A stretch of DNA of 64,000 nucleotides, taken from NCBI GenBank assembly GCA_007922195.1, contig ML682007.1, forward strand, positions 18,097,440-18,161,439, in the 5' to 3' direction. Of the stretch, positions 21,793 to 31,331 are shown in pieces (position 1 is the stretch's first letter; every line of letters begins with the position of its first letter). The position numbers and the translations under genes are program-made. The notes under the pieces are model-generated. The model did no database searches. It saw only the letters and a list, made by a program, of their open reading frames with translations, and was not told the DNA's origin. This stretch comes from Podocnemis expansa (lineage: Eukaryota; Chordata; Testudines; Podocnemididae).

Positions 21793-23642
21793 ACTGCAAG
21801 AAGAAAATCAGAAAGGCCAAAGGACAATTGGAATTGCAGCTAGCAAGGGATGTGAAGGATAAGAGGAAGGGGTTCTACAAGTATGTCAATAACAAGAAGA
21901 GGATCAGGACTGGTGTAGGTCCCTTCCTGAATAGCGCAGGTACCCTGGTGATGAAGGATGAGGAAAAGGCTGAAGTGCTCAATGCTTTTTTTACTTCAGT
22001 CTTCACAGCGAGGGCCAGCTCCCAGCCCACTACACTGGGCATGGCAGATTAGAAAGAAGAGAGGCCCTTGGTGACAGAAGGTCAGGTTAGGGACTACCTA
22101 AAGAAGCTGGATGTCCACAAGTGCACGGGGCCAGACAACCTGTATCCAAGGGTGCTGACGGAGTTGGCCAATGAGGTAGCAGTACTGCTGGCCATTATCT
22201 TTGAAAACTCGTGGCGAATGGGAGAGGTGCCGGAGGACTGGAAAAAAACAAATATAGTGCCTATCTTCAAGAAAGGCAAAAAGGGGGATCCAGGGAATTA
22301 CAGACCTGTCAGCCTCACCTCAGTCCCTGGAAAAATCATGGAGCAGATTCTGAAAGAATCTGTCCTGAAACACTTGGAGGAAAAGAGAGTGATCAGGAAC
22401 AGTCAGCATAGATTCACCAAGGGTAAATCGTGTCTGACCAACCTCATCACCTTCTATGATGAGATGACTGGATTTGTGGATGCGGGAAGAGCTGTTGATG
22501 TGATATACCTTGAGTTTAGCAAGGCTTTTGATACGGTTTCCCACAGCATTCTCATCAGTAAGTTAAGGAAGTATGGGTTGGATGTGTGGACTGTAAGGTG
22601 GATAGAGAACTGGCTACATCAATGATTTCAGCGTGTAGGAATCAATGGCTCCATGTCAAGTTGGCAACCAGTAACAAGCGGTGTGCCCCAGGGGTCGGTC
22701 TTGGGGCCAATGCTGTTCAATATTTTCATTAATGATCTGGATGAAGGGATTTATTGCACACTCAGTAAATTTGCGGATGACACCAAGCTGTGGGGAACGG
22801 TAGACACGCTGGAGGGCAGGGAAAAGATTCAGGAAGACCTTGACAAACTGGAGCAGTGGGCCAATAGAAATCTCATGAGGTTCAACAAAGTCCTGCACTT
22901 GGGACGGGAAAACCCCATGCACTGCTACAGGCTGGGGAGCGATCAGCTAAGTAGCAGCAGTGTAGAAAAGGACCTGGGGGTCATGGTGGATGGGAAGCTG
23001 GATATGAGTCAGCAGTGTGCTCTTGCTGCCAAAAAGGCCAATGGCATACTGGGCTGCATCACAAGAAGCATTGCCAGCAGATCGAGGGATGTGATCATTC
23101 CCCTCTATTCAGCACTGGTGAGGTTGCATCTGGAATACTGCGTCCAGTTTTGGGCTCCCCACTACAAAAAGGACGTGGACAAATTAGAAAGTGTCCAGCG
23201 GAGGGCAACAAAAATGATCAAGGGGCTGGAGCACAAGCCCTATGAAGAAAGACTGAAGGAACTAGGCTTATTTAGCTTGCAGAAGAGAAGACTGAGGGGG
23301 ATTGGATAGCAACCTTCAACTACCTGAAGGGATGCTCCAAGGAGGATGGAGCTCGGCTGTTCTTAGTAGTAACAGAGGATAGAACAAGGAGCAGTTGTTT
23401 CAAGTTGCAGCAGGAGAGGTCGAGGCTAGATATTAGGAAAAACTTTCTTACTAGGAGGGTGGTAAAGCATTGGAATGGGCTACCTAGGGAGGCGGTGGAA
23501 TCTCCGTCTTTGGAGATATTTAAAGCCCGGCTGGATAAAACTCTAGCTGGAATAATTTAGTGGGAATGGTCCTGCTTTTTTTTGGCAGGGGGTTGGACTA
23601 GATGACCTCATGAGGTCCCTTCCAACCCTATGATTCTATGAT
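21793..23642 (+). mobile_element. CR1 LINE, 5'-truncated
   Basis: About 1.85 kb, beginning in the linker between endonuclease and reverse transcriptase and running to the typical CR1 3' end, GGGGTTGGACTAGATGACC ... AGGTCCCTTCCAACCC, then TATGATTCTATGATCT (the short 3' microsatellite of CR1). Known: CR1 elements are copied by target-primed reverse transcription and are usually 5'-truncated, as here. The coding part has two stops and one frameshift but is otherwise easy to read, so it is moderately young compared with the 25,500 copy. Confidence 0.95.
21828..23560 (+). pseudogene. CR1 ORF2 reverse transcriptase, inactivated
   Basis: Three open stretches share one frame, separated by stops at 22,050-22,052 (TAG) and 22,623-22,625 (TGA). 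Recognisable reverse transcriptase blocks: TGPDNLYPRVL near 22,118; NIVPIFKKGKKGDPGNYRPVSL near 22,250; VIYLEFSKAFDTVSH near 22,500; [21 protein letters not shown] near 22,677; and the catalytic FADD at 22,770-22,781, intact. The [14 protein letters not shown] thumb-like motif is near 23,190. After RLRG near 23,300 the frame shifts. The C-terminal part (KGCSKEDGARLF ... FKARLDKTLAGII) continues in another frame to a stop near 23,560. The endonuclease domain is absent. Confidence 0.93.
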
Positions 23643-24709
23643 CTACACTGGGAGGGTTTGCCAGTAGAACAATACAGGTAAAGTCAAACCTCTTCTAGGC
23701 CTTAACATTTACATCTAAATCTCCTCTAAGCCTGGCTCCTTCCCCACGCCTCTGAAACCTGTGCCCTATTATTCCACTCACACCATCAAGCAATAAAGAA
23801 AAAAACCAAGCAAAATTATTCAACGATTAAATTCTGAATTGCTCCATTAGCTATAAATCATGGTTTACAAACCAATGCCAGAATAGCACTGCACTGGGGT
23901 CCATTAGCACATAACTCTAATTGTCCACAGTTAGAACAAGATCTCAGATATCATTACTCTAGATACATATACACTATTCTTGCTCTCAGGATCAACAGCA
24001 GCAGTTTAACAGTCCTGAAAGAATTCTGAAGCCTTAATGGCTACTACACAGCCCTCTGTTACTAGCTTTGTAATGAGAACCATCAGTCATCAGAAAAGCA
24101 GCAAGCCATAAAGACAATAAAACATGTGGCAGAGTTCCTCTCTCCACCTTGTTACACAGTTTTCAATGCTCAAACACATGGATATCAGTGACCTGTTTGT
24201 TGTATGGAGTATAAAGAACATGTAAAAGTCAAAGGTCTCTTCCCTCACAGATGCTGCTCCTTGCTGAAGTCAGGGCTAGTAAGCAGTTTGACCACGTCAT
24301 GCATTAAATGCATTTTTGCCCTACAATCCCCATTTCAGAAGGGCCCAAAGTTACTTTAATTTAGGAATGCATCTAACTTTCACAAAAGTTGCCCATGTAA
24401 ACCTGAATACACAGGCACATGGTGACAACCCTAGGTCCCTAAAAACATCTGCAGTTCCCTATAAAACCTGTTATTTGGCAGTTGCTGTAGAAAGGATGGT
24501 GTGGGCTGAAGGCATTTTCACATGACAAATACGGATTGGGGTAGGTGGGAAAACATCTATATTCCATTTGTAGCCAAATTTTGTCTCTGAGAATAAAAAG
24601 GCAGCAAGGCTATGTGCATAAGTGGGTTAAGATATTCTAACAGAAGGGCATATGCTTCAGTCTTCACAGTGCAGACCTAGAGCAGTCCAAAGATTTCACC
24701 TTAGAAAGT
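23643..24709. other. Unrecognised intron sequence
   Basis: No gene or nameable repeat. Confidence 0.4.
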
Positions 24710-24812
24710 AAGGTCTTAACTGCTTACCCACTTTACAGGTGGATTGAAGGGATTAGTCATTACGTATAAAATACTGTGAAGATCGAAAGCACTAGGTAAG
24801 TCTTGAAGCATT
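24710..24812 (+). mobile_element. MIR-type SINE tail
   Basis: GGATTGAAGGGATTAGTCATTACGTATAAAATACTGTGAAGATCGAAAGCACTAGGTAAG follows the MIR 3' part. Confidence 0.5.
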
Positions 24813-25499
24813 ATTAAAACTCTGATGCTCCCTGAGCCGGAGCTGTTGTTCAGTCATTCATTCTAAACTACTTTAGAGTGAACACATTTTAAATTTAAAT
24901 GAATTTGGTGCTCTTGAAAATGAGCAGCTTCACAGCACAGGAGTTTAAAAGTTTTATTTATCCACAAACAGATACTGCACAGGCAACAGCAAAAGCTTCC
25001 CCCATGCACCCCTCTGCTAATGTGCCTCAGTCCTGGCTCCTGAAGGAGAGATGTTCAGTCTTCATAGCTCTTCAGTCTTTGGCCTCTGAGGCAATTAGTA
25101 CTATCTGTCATATGAGCCCATGTCCAGTAGGAGCTGGACTGGCAGCCACTACCTCATTTTATGTTGGTTTCTGAAAAGCTGTGAAAAGGAAGTTTTGGCT
25201 ACTAGTGATCTAGGAGATAAGAGGAGCTACAGAGCATGAAGATGATTTATAGACCTGGCCTCATCTCTATTCTTCACTACTCATAAGGGCAGCAGATGCC
25301 AAGTCCACCTTCCTACACTTTTGGTTGTCCAAAAGGTTAGGCTTTTTCGTGGCAGATGGAAACATCACTTTATCACCCATGTCTTTATTATCTCCAGTCC
25401 AGACTACCAGAATCCACTCTATCTAGAGCTGCATTATAGGGAAACAGGGCTAGGTCTTATGTAAGAGCTCTGCATAGCTCAAAAGCTTACTCAGAGTCT
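24813..25499. other. Unrecognised intron sequence
   Basis: No gene seen. Confidence 0.4.
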
Positions 25500-26116
25500 A
25501 AGGTCAGAAACTTATATGGTCATCAAGTCTGACCTCCTGAACAGCACAGGCCACAAAACCTCACCCACCCCACTCCTGCAATAAGCTTCTATCCCATGAC
25601 TGAGTTATTAAAGTCTTCAAAGCATGATGTAAAGACTTTAAGATACAGAGAATCCACCAGCAAGTGACCCATGGTCCCCAGTACAAAAGAAGGCAAAACA
25701 AAAAAAACAAAAAAAAACACAAACAAACAAAAAAAATCCCCCACAACCCCACAACAGAGCTCTAGCCAGTGTACCCCAGGGGAAAATTCCCTCCCAACCC
25801 TAAATATGGTGATCACTTAAAACCTGAGCACATAGGCAAGTCTCACCAGCCAGTCACCCAAGAAAGAATTCTCTGTAATAACTCAGAACTCACCCCATCT
25901 AACCCCCCTTCTCAGTCCACTGGCGGAACCACCACCAGCCACCAGTAGTTAAAACTCAGTCTATTCTCAAACTTTGCAATCCCATCATACCATCCCTTCC
26001 ATAAATTTATCGAGCTCAGTTTTGAAGGTAGTTATATTTTTTGACCCCACAGCTCTCCTTGGAAGGCCAGTCTAGAACTTTACTCCTCTGATACTTAGAA
26101 GCCTGCATCTAGATTC

Positions 26117-26498
26117 AAAAAAACACCAAGGAGTCCTGTGGCACTGAAAGACTAACAGATTTATTTTTTGCATGAGCTTTCATGGAAGAAAATCCCACTT
26201 TGTCAGATGCTTCAAAGATGGGGGAACTCACAGAATGGAATGAAAATAAATGCAAGGGAGTGTAAAACACAAGGGACCTGATCCCGTGTTTTACACTCCC
26301 TTGCATTTATTTTCATTCCATTTCATTCTGTGAGCTCCCCCATCTTTGAAGCATCTGATGAAGTGGGATTTTTCTCCCATGAAAGCTCATGCGAAAAATA
26401 AATCTGTTAGTCTTTCAGTGCCACAGGACTCCCTGTTTTTGTTTGTTTGTTTGTTTGTTTTTTTCTTTCTGGATTAGATTAACACAGCTGCCCCTTTG
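26117..26498 (-). mobile_element. Penelope-like fold-back, long arms, inserted in the LINE
   Basis: The left arm (26,117-about 26,280) and right arm (about 26,285-26,498) are inverted copies of the PLE 3' region including its UTR (GTGTTTTACACTCCCTTGCATTTATTTTCATTCC on the right and its complement on the left). They are nearly identical over about 150 bp. Imperfect 12-bp duplications, GCATCTAGATTC (26,105-26,116) and GAATCTAGTTTC (26,499-26,510), bracket it, 10 of 12 matching. Only the right arm carries the extra TTAGATTAACACAGCTGCCCCTTTGG end. A (TTTG)n tract (26,440-26,463) lies in the right arm. Confidence 0.88.
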
Positions 26499-26515
26499 GA
26501 ATCTAGTTTCAAGGC

Positions 26516-27064
26516 TACCATATATACTCACACATAAGCTGAGATTTTTGTGCCTGAAAACTGCCATTAAAACAGGCACTCAGCTTTTACGCAGGTCAAT
26601 ACAGTAGACAGCCCCAGCCAGGAGTTTCATAGTAAGTCTCCAGCCCTTAGCATGCACTAAGCATTCTAAGGGCTGGAGAACCTGAACATCTGGAGCAGCC
26701 AAGTAAGGGAGCCCATTGGCGGGCAGTCTGGGGGAGCCAGTGTTAGGACCCACAGGGTTGGGGCTGTCTGGAAGGCTGGGGAAACCAGCATCAGGGGTTG
26801 TGGGGTGTTGTGGGAAGTGGCAGCAAAGGTGGCGGGGAAAAGCAGTGGCATGGGTTTGAGGGTCAGCGAGGGTGTTTGGAACTCCAGGGGAAGCCAGCGA
26901 TGCAGGGTGGTGGTGGGGATTAGCAGCCAGGGCCATGGGTGGACCTTGGCGTATATGCAGGTCACCAATTTATTTTATTTTATTTTATTTATTTTTACCA
27001 TTTTGAGGTTCAGACAGGGGGTCGGTTTATGTGCAGATCAGCTTATCCACAAGTATATGTGGTA
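26516..27064. mobile_element. TIR DNA transposon with TA target duplication (Tc1/mariner-like, non-autonomous)
   Basis: The ends are TACCATATATACTCACACATAAGCTGAGAT at the left and, read on the opposite strand, TACCACATATACTTGTGGATAAGCTGATCT at the right. The interrupted LINE reads CAAGGC-TA-AATTTCC after excision, so TA was duplicated, which is the Tc1/mariner rule. The interior is GC-rich with no transposase. Confidence 0.75.
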
Positions 27065-27081
27065 AATTTCCTGATGGACAG

Positions 27082-27530
27082 TTAGTATCCATTTGTTCTT
27101 GTGTCCACATTTGTGTTGTACTCAAATAATTCCTCTTTCTCTCTGGTATTTATCACTCTGATGTATTTATAGAGAACAATCATATCTTCCCTCAACCTTC
27201 TTTTGGTTAGGCTAAACAAGCCAAGCTTTATAAGTCTCCTCTCATAAGGCAGGTTTTCCATTTCACAGATCATCCTTGTAGCCCTTCTCTGCACCTGTTT
27301 CAGTTTGAATTAAACTTTCTTAAGCATCGGGAACCAGAAATGCACACAATATTCCAGATGTGGTCTCACCAGCACTTTGTATAACAGTACTAACATCTCT
27401 CTCTCTATTGGAAATACCTCTTCTGATGCATCTTAGGACTGCATTAGCTTTTTTCACAGCCACATTACATTGGTGGCTCCCAGTCATCCTGTGATCAACC
27501 AGTACTCCCCAGGTCCTTTTCCTCCTGTCT
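27082..27530 (-). pseudogene. Remnant of CR1/L3 reverse transcriptase C-terminal part
   Basis: Minus-strand residues QRRATRMICEMENLPYERR then LIKLGLFSLTKRRLREDMI align in order with the same stretch of the CR1 at 23,190-23,300. Upstream in a shifted frame are LEYCVHFW and [13 protein letters not shown]. At least one stop and a frameshift lie between them. No function expected. Confidence 0.82.
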
Positions 27531-27539
27531 TGCCTCTCT

Positions 27540-27645
27540 CACCAACAGATGTTTGCCCAACAGAAGGCACTATCTCATTCACCTTGTCTCTTAATATCCT
27601 AGGACCAACAGGGCTACAACAACACTGCATGGTTTTCTTTCATCA
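27540..27645 (+). mobile_element. Second-lineage Penelope-like 3' end
   Basis: CAACAGAAGGCACTATCTCATTCACCTTGTCTC followed by TTAATATCCTAGGACCAACAGGGCTACAAC matches the ends of the 42,675 and 55,540 copies. Confidence 0.72.
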
Positions 27646-29246
27646 GGCATGACCATTAGTATCTATTCTAAACCTTAAAAATACCAGGATATGGAGTATG
27701 TTTGACAATTCAATGCTCTTCAGCTTAACTGAAAACTAAAGGTTGTTTTTTTATTAAGTTTACATTATGCAACATAATGCTTTCAAAAAAATCTATTTTT
27801 AGCCCACTAAGTTGACAAGAAACAAAGAACATCTGTGACTTTAAAATCTTCCAAGAATTGCTCACAACCAATATCACCAAATTTTGGAGAAGTTTGGATT
27901 GAACTTTATACATCAGGTTTATTCAATTTCCCTGTCTCATCTTGCTTTGAACCATCACCCTATTTTTTTTTTTCAAGTGAGCTTGTGTTTCCACATGAGT
28001 GTTGACACTGAAACCCAACAGGAATTGCATTTATCAAGCCGCACTTCCCTCACATGCTACTATAGAGTGACGACAGTTGTTCCAATAGTTAAGGCTGCAA
28101 CCCATGTCCCATTACAAGACCTAAGGCCACTGCGGTTTGCAAATAGAGGCCAGTGAGGTTTGAAATTCGCAGTTTCTCTCAGAAGCTGAGGAACAATTGT
28201 TCTGCCAAGTTTCAAGCAAATGAGATAGAGGGCTTTGAAGCCACAACCCCCAAAAATTCAGGAGGTGGACCCAGTGAAACTGCGTGGTTTGCACCTACAC
28301 AATGCTCCATTGTGCTCACTCTCCTAGAAGCAATTACCTGCTGGATCAATAGTGCCTCAGAACACAAAGAAAATCCCATTGACCTGTGTAAACACAAGGC
28401 TTGATTTGGGATTGCAGGAGGCTCAGAGAAAATGACAATTTTGTTTGGGAGAGGTAAGTTATTGTGATGGGCCCAGTTCCTACAGGCATCTCACCCCCTG
28501 AATTCTAAGGCAACCCACAGGGGGCACAACTAAGGCTCTATGGTTTTTGGGTGGGAAGTATCACCTTCACTTTGCATTCTTCCCAGTTCTTTATTTACTG
28601 TGCATTTTTCATTGTAATTCCAACGTTCCTGTGAGGGGTACAGGAGGGCTCTGTAACCGGACATTTTCTGTTTTTCCAGTAGCAAGCTTGAGGCATTAAA
28701 ATTTAATATTAAGGAAGGGTGTGAGGAGCACAGGGAACTATTTTGCCACAGCAACCTCAATTCCATGTTAACCAAGTTCTTTTGAGATTGAATGTAAATA
28801 TCTCTGGGGTTACATGAGGAATGGCAACCTCATTTTAAAGATCTGTCTCAGGACATACTGTATGTTTGCTAACACAAATGAAGGAGTCCAGGCTGCAATG
28901 TCCATGCTTCTTTGATTGATAAGCATTTCAATGTTGTAGCAACACAGCACACACATCTTTAGTTACATGAAGCCTTAGATATCAGGCAGCCCCAAAAGAA
29001 GCTTTAATACTTGGTAAGAGCATTACACTTAGGATGACCAGATGCCCCAATTTTATAGGGACAGCCCTCATATTCAGGGTTTTTATTTATGTATGTGCCT
29101 ATAATCCTCCATCCCTGTCCCCATTTCTTGCACTTGCTATTTGATCACTCTAGTGACACTGAGATCAAAGATCTGCCAGTGCATCTCCCTGCAAGGAGAG
29201 GAACACAAGGCAGAGTGCTCAATGCAGCTCTTTGATTATTGTCTGT
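27646..29246. other. Unrecognised intron sequence
   Basis: No gene. A stretch near 28,130-28,230 (TTTGAAATTCGCAGTTTCTC, GCCAAGTTTCAAGCAAATGAG) looks like a widespread old repeat that I cannot name. Confidence 0.4.
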
Positions 29247-29254
29247 GTCTACAG

Positions 29255-29537
29255 CAGTGGTTCCCAACCTTTTTCAGGCTGGGGACCCTGGCTGATTATG
29301 TAATCAAGCCAGCGCCACTCTGGTGCCGTGACAGCTATGGCTCCCTGCCCTTCCTAGGGAGCCTCTGCAGCCTCATCCCCCTGCTGGGATCTGGCCATGG
29401 GCAGGGGGAGGCAGCCCTGGCAGGGTGCATCAGGACTGCAGCTTGATTTCAGCCTTGCCAGGGAGAGGCTCTGTGGACCCCCTGCAACATGTCTGTGGAC
29501 CCCCAGTGATCCCCAGACCCCAGGTTGGGAACCACTG
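29255..29537. mobile_element. Non-autonomous hAT element
   Basis: CAGTGGTTCCCAACCTTTTTCAGG at 29,255 and AGGTTGGGAACCACTG ending at 29,537 are long matching inverted ends. The 8-bp flanks GTCTACAG (29,247-29,254) and GTCTAAAG (29,538-29,545) match at 7 of 8. The interior is GC-rich and non-coding. Same terminal family as 1,599-2,260. Confidence 0.88.
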
Positions 29538-29649
29538 GTCTAAAGCAATGCCCATTCACACAGCTAAGAATCAGCCATCATCATACAACGGCATCTGTCT
29601 CTCCACCCAGCACACCCATGTACTCATTACTCTGTACATTTTTTTAAAG

Positions 29650-29795
29650 GGGGGTGGTGGTCCTGTGGCACTTTTAAAGACTAACAAATGATTAAGGCGT
29701 ATGCTTCTGTGAGAATGTGTTAGTCTTAAAAAGTGCCACAGACCTCCTTGTTTGATTTGCTGAAACAGACTAACACAGCTACCCTTCTGGAATTC
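29650..29795 (-). mobile_element. Penelope-like fold-back
   Basis: Left arm (minus) GGTCCTGTGGCACTTTTAAAGACTAACAAATG. Right arm (plus) GTGTTAGTCTTAAAAAGTGCCACAGACC ... CCTTGTTTGATTTGCTGAAACAGACTAACACAGCTACCC. The left arm is short and the right carries the extra end. The target duplication is unclear. Confidence 0.78.
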
Positions 29796-29884
29796 TTGTA
29801 CAAAGATGATGAATGCTCACTCCTCTTCATGTGTTATTTTGTTGGAACAGTCTCCAACTTCCCGTCCACCTTCCCTCCCAAAAC

Positions 29885-29972
29885 CTAGTGGGATTTTCTC
29901 CCACCAAAGCTCATGTGATAAATAAATCTGTTAGTCTATAAAAGTGCCACAAGGCTCCTTGTTTGTCTTCCC
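29885..29972 (+). mobile_element. Penelope-like 3' end
   Basis: GTGGGATTTTCTCCCACCAAAGCTCATGTG, ATAAATCTGTTAGTCTATAAAAG, TGCCACAAGGCTCCTTGTTTG. It stops at CTCCTTGTTT, the same place as the short arms of the fold-backs, which marks the natural 3' terminus. Confidence 0.78.
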
Positions 29973-30022
29973 CTTCCCCAAACATCCTGGCCCCATCAGC
30001 CTCATCTATGTAACCTCTATGC

Positions 30023-30250
30023 CAGAGGTGGCCAAACTTGTGGAACTCAACAGCCACAGGAGTTGATTATTAAACCATCAAGAGCCGCACTGAGGCATAT
30101 GGTCATATACTTTTACGTCACTTTTTCATTCAAGAGCCACATGCCCTCTCCGCTGCCTGCTGTTTTACTACTTCCATTGGGCTGAAATAAAATGCAGGTG
30201 AAATCATGAGCCCCCGAGGCAGGGCACCCCCTCCCCTTGGTTTTGCACAG
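30023..30250. mobile_element. Probable hAT-like remnant (left end only)
   Basis: CAGAGGTGGCCAAACTTGTGG followed by AGAGCCGCACTGAGGC resembles a known class of hAT MITEs beginning CAGNGGTGGCCAAACT. No right terminus or 8-bp repeat found; the end given is approximate. Confidence 0.4.
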
Positions 30251-30643
30251 CACTGGGCATGCTGATGCTGTTACAGAATAAACGTGTTTTCTTGCACAAA
30301 GATCACGCTCCCATCTCCGGGAGCGCACTGTTAGGTCAGGGGACACTCGCACCCGCTGCAGGCACCACCTGGGACCACGCACCCCGCAGGAGGCGCCCCC
30401 AGCTGATGAGGCCAGGGCAGGCTTTAGGGTCTGGCTGGGGAAGGGATAGGGGCGCGCGCTGCACCCTGCACAGCCGAAGGGCCCCGAGCCGCCGGGCGCC
30501 GCAGCATCGACCGGCCCCAGCCCCCGCGGCGTGGCGCCCCCGCCGCTGTCCTCGCGCTGCAAAACAGGCGGCTCCTCCCGCCCCCGGCCGTCGGCGCGCG
30601 CTGCAGGGTCCGCGAGACTGGCCGGGGGGGAGGGGGCGCCCCC

Positions 30644-30649
30644 ACTCAC
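30644..30649 (-). other. ERGIC1: Splice donor of ERGIC1 exon 1 (GTGAGT)
   Basis: GTGAGT directly follows ...AGG AG on the minus strand, giving the strong donor context AG|GTGAGT. The codon is split after its second base, so exon 2 should begin with G to complete arginine. Confidence 0.78.
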
Positions 30650-30669
30650 CTCCTGAAGTCAAAGGGCAT
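30650..30669 (-). CDS. ERGIC1: First coding exon of ERGIC1 (ER-Golgi intermediate compartment protein 1, ERGIC-32)
   Basis: Seen: on the minus strand an ATG at 30,669-30,667, with A at -3, opens MPFDFR plus two bases of an AGG arginine codon. It is followed at once by the donor GTGAGT (30,649-30,644). The exon therefore has 20 coding bases and ends in phase 2. Known: vertebrate ERGIC1 begins MPFDFRRFDIYRKV, as I recall it, so the residues and the break point agree. The product is a roughly 290-residue, two-pass membrane protein of the early secretory pathway that associates with ERGIC2 and ERGIC3 and cycles between ER and Golgi. The rest of the protein, including both membrane segments, must lie on exons beyond the left edge. 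Context: it sits in a CpG island with ETS, CCAAT and GC boxes upstream on the same strand. Only seven residues support the name, but their position in a CpG island with a perfect donor makes chance unlikely. Confidence 0.78.
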
Positions 30670-31137
30670 GTTGGTGGCGGGCGCGGCGCTGCCTCCCGCC
30701 CCTCCCCCGGCCTCGCTCGCGCCGGCTGCCGGGCCCGGAAGTGATGGGCCACGAGCCGCCTCCCCATTGGGCGGCCGCCACCGGCCGCCTCAGCCGCTTC
30801 CGGCGCCGCGTGACTGGGCCAGGCAGGGAGGCGGGAAGCAAGGGGGCGGGTCACTCCCCCCTCAGGAGGCCTGGGCGGGCTATCCTCCTGCGGGGTGGGG
30901 GCGCCCTCCGTGCCCTCAGCATGGGCTGTCAGCGCTGAGGGATAAGGCAAGGACAGGGCGTTTGTACAGCGCCGAGCACAGGGGCGCGGAGTTTCCTCGC
31001 GGCCTCGGCCAGGCAATAGATACAATAATAATTGCCCTACCCCTATACTGGGCTAACCCAGGGCAGTTGGACCGCTCTGCAGCCCAGGCCTGCGCCCTGC
31101 AAACTGCAGCTGGCCTCTGACAGAGGATGCTTCAGGA

Positions 31138-31323
31138 CAGTGCTTCTCAACCAACATGCCATGGTACACAGCTGTGCTGCAAAATTTTTTTGAAAAACTA
31201 CTCAAAGAGATCAGGATTGGCTTATGAATAGTCAGGAGTTCATTTGGAAACTATGGTGGGGTGCCTCAAATAAATTAAACATAGCAAGGTGTGTCACAGC
31301 AGAGAAAATGTTGGGACCCACTG
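31138..31323. mobile_element. Non-autonomous hAT element, 186 bp
   Basis: The ends are CAGTGCTTCTCAACCAACATG and TGTTGGGACCCACTG, with a perfect 8-bp duplication CTTCAGGA at 31,130-31,137 and 31,324-31,331. It inserted just upstream of the ERGIC1 CpG island. No ORF. Confidence 0.9.
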
Positions 31324-31331
31324 CTTCAGGA

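Larger units (their letters stand above)
25500..27530 (-). mobile_element. Older CR1/L3-type LINE, split by two later insertions
   Basis: LINE sequence occupies 25,500-26,104, 26,511-26,515 and 27,065-27,530, all antisense. The 3' UTR piece (TCATCAAGTCTGACCTCCTG, CCCCAGGGGAAAATTCCCTC) is at the left. The coding C-terminus is at 25,985-26,100 and 27,065-27,300, and reverse transcriptase thumb sequence reaches about 27,530 (minus-strand [38 protein letters not shown]). A PLE fold-back (26,117-26,498) and a TA-flanked DNA element (26,516-27,064) interrupt it. With both removed the LINE reads through (CATCTAGTTTCAAGGC then TAAATTTCCTGATGG). It is far more diverged than the copy at 21,793. Confidence 0.85.
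1..30649 (-). other. ERGIC1: ERGIC1 intron 1 (5' part; continues beyond the left edge)
   Basis: Inferred from the exon 1 donor. I looked on the minus strand for an exon 2 encoding the FDIYRKVPKDLTQ stretch with a preceding AG acceptor and did not find one. The interval is mainly decayed repeats listed separately. No other splice-flanked coding exon was recognised. Confidence 0.65.
30310..31010 (-). promoter_or_regulatory. ERGIC1: CpG-island promoter of ERGIC1
   Basis: GC-rich, CpG-dense DNA runs from about 30,310 to 31,010 and stands out sharply from the AT-rich flanks. Upstream of the ATG, in minus orientation, I see CCGGAAGC (ETS type) at 30,796-30,803 and an inverted CCAAT box (ATTGG on the plus strand) at 30,766-30,770. 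CCGGAAGTG (ETS/GABP type) is on the plus strand at 30,735-30,743, and a GC box lies near 30,842-30,850. No TATA box is seen. The layout fits a dispersed housekeeping promoter with start sites probably between about 30,680 and 30,780. CpG islands often fire in both directions, so a divergent non-coding transcript is possible, but I see no exon for one. The long ORFs across the island in several frames are expected from stop-poor GC-rich sequence. Confidence 0.75.

Noticed and set aside
1..30649. Search for ERGIC1 exon 2 on the minus strand
   Set aside because: No stretch encoding FDIYRKVPKDLTQ with an acceptor was found; exon 2 is taken to lie beyond the window.
30735..30770. ER-stress response element (CCAAT-N9-CCACG)
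   Set aside because: An inverted CCAAT box and a CCACG are both present, but the spacing and relative orientation do not fit the consensus.
30259..31120. Long ORFs (up to 229 codons) on both strands
   Set aside because: They lie in the CpG island, where stop codons are rare. None has a known domain, and the real coding exon there is the 20-base ERGIC1 start.
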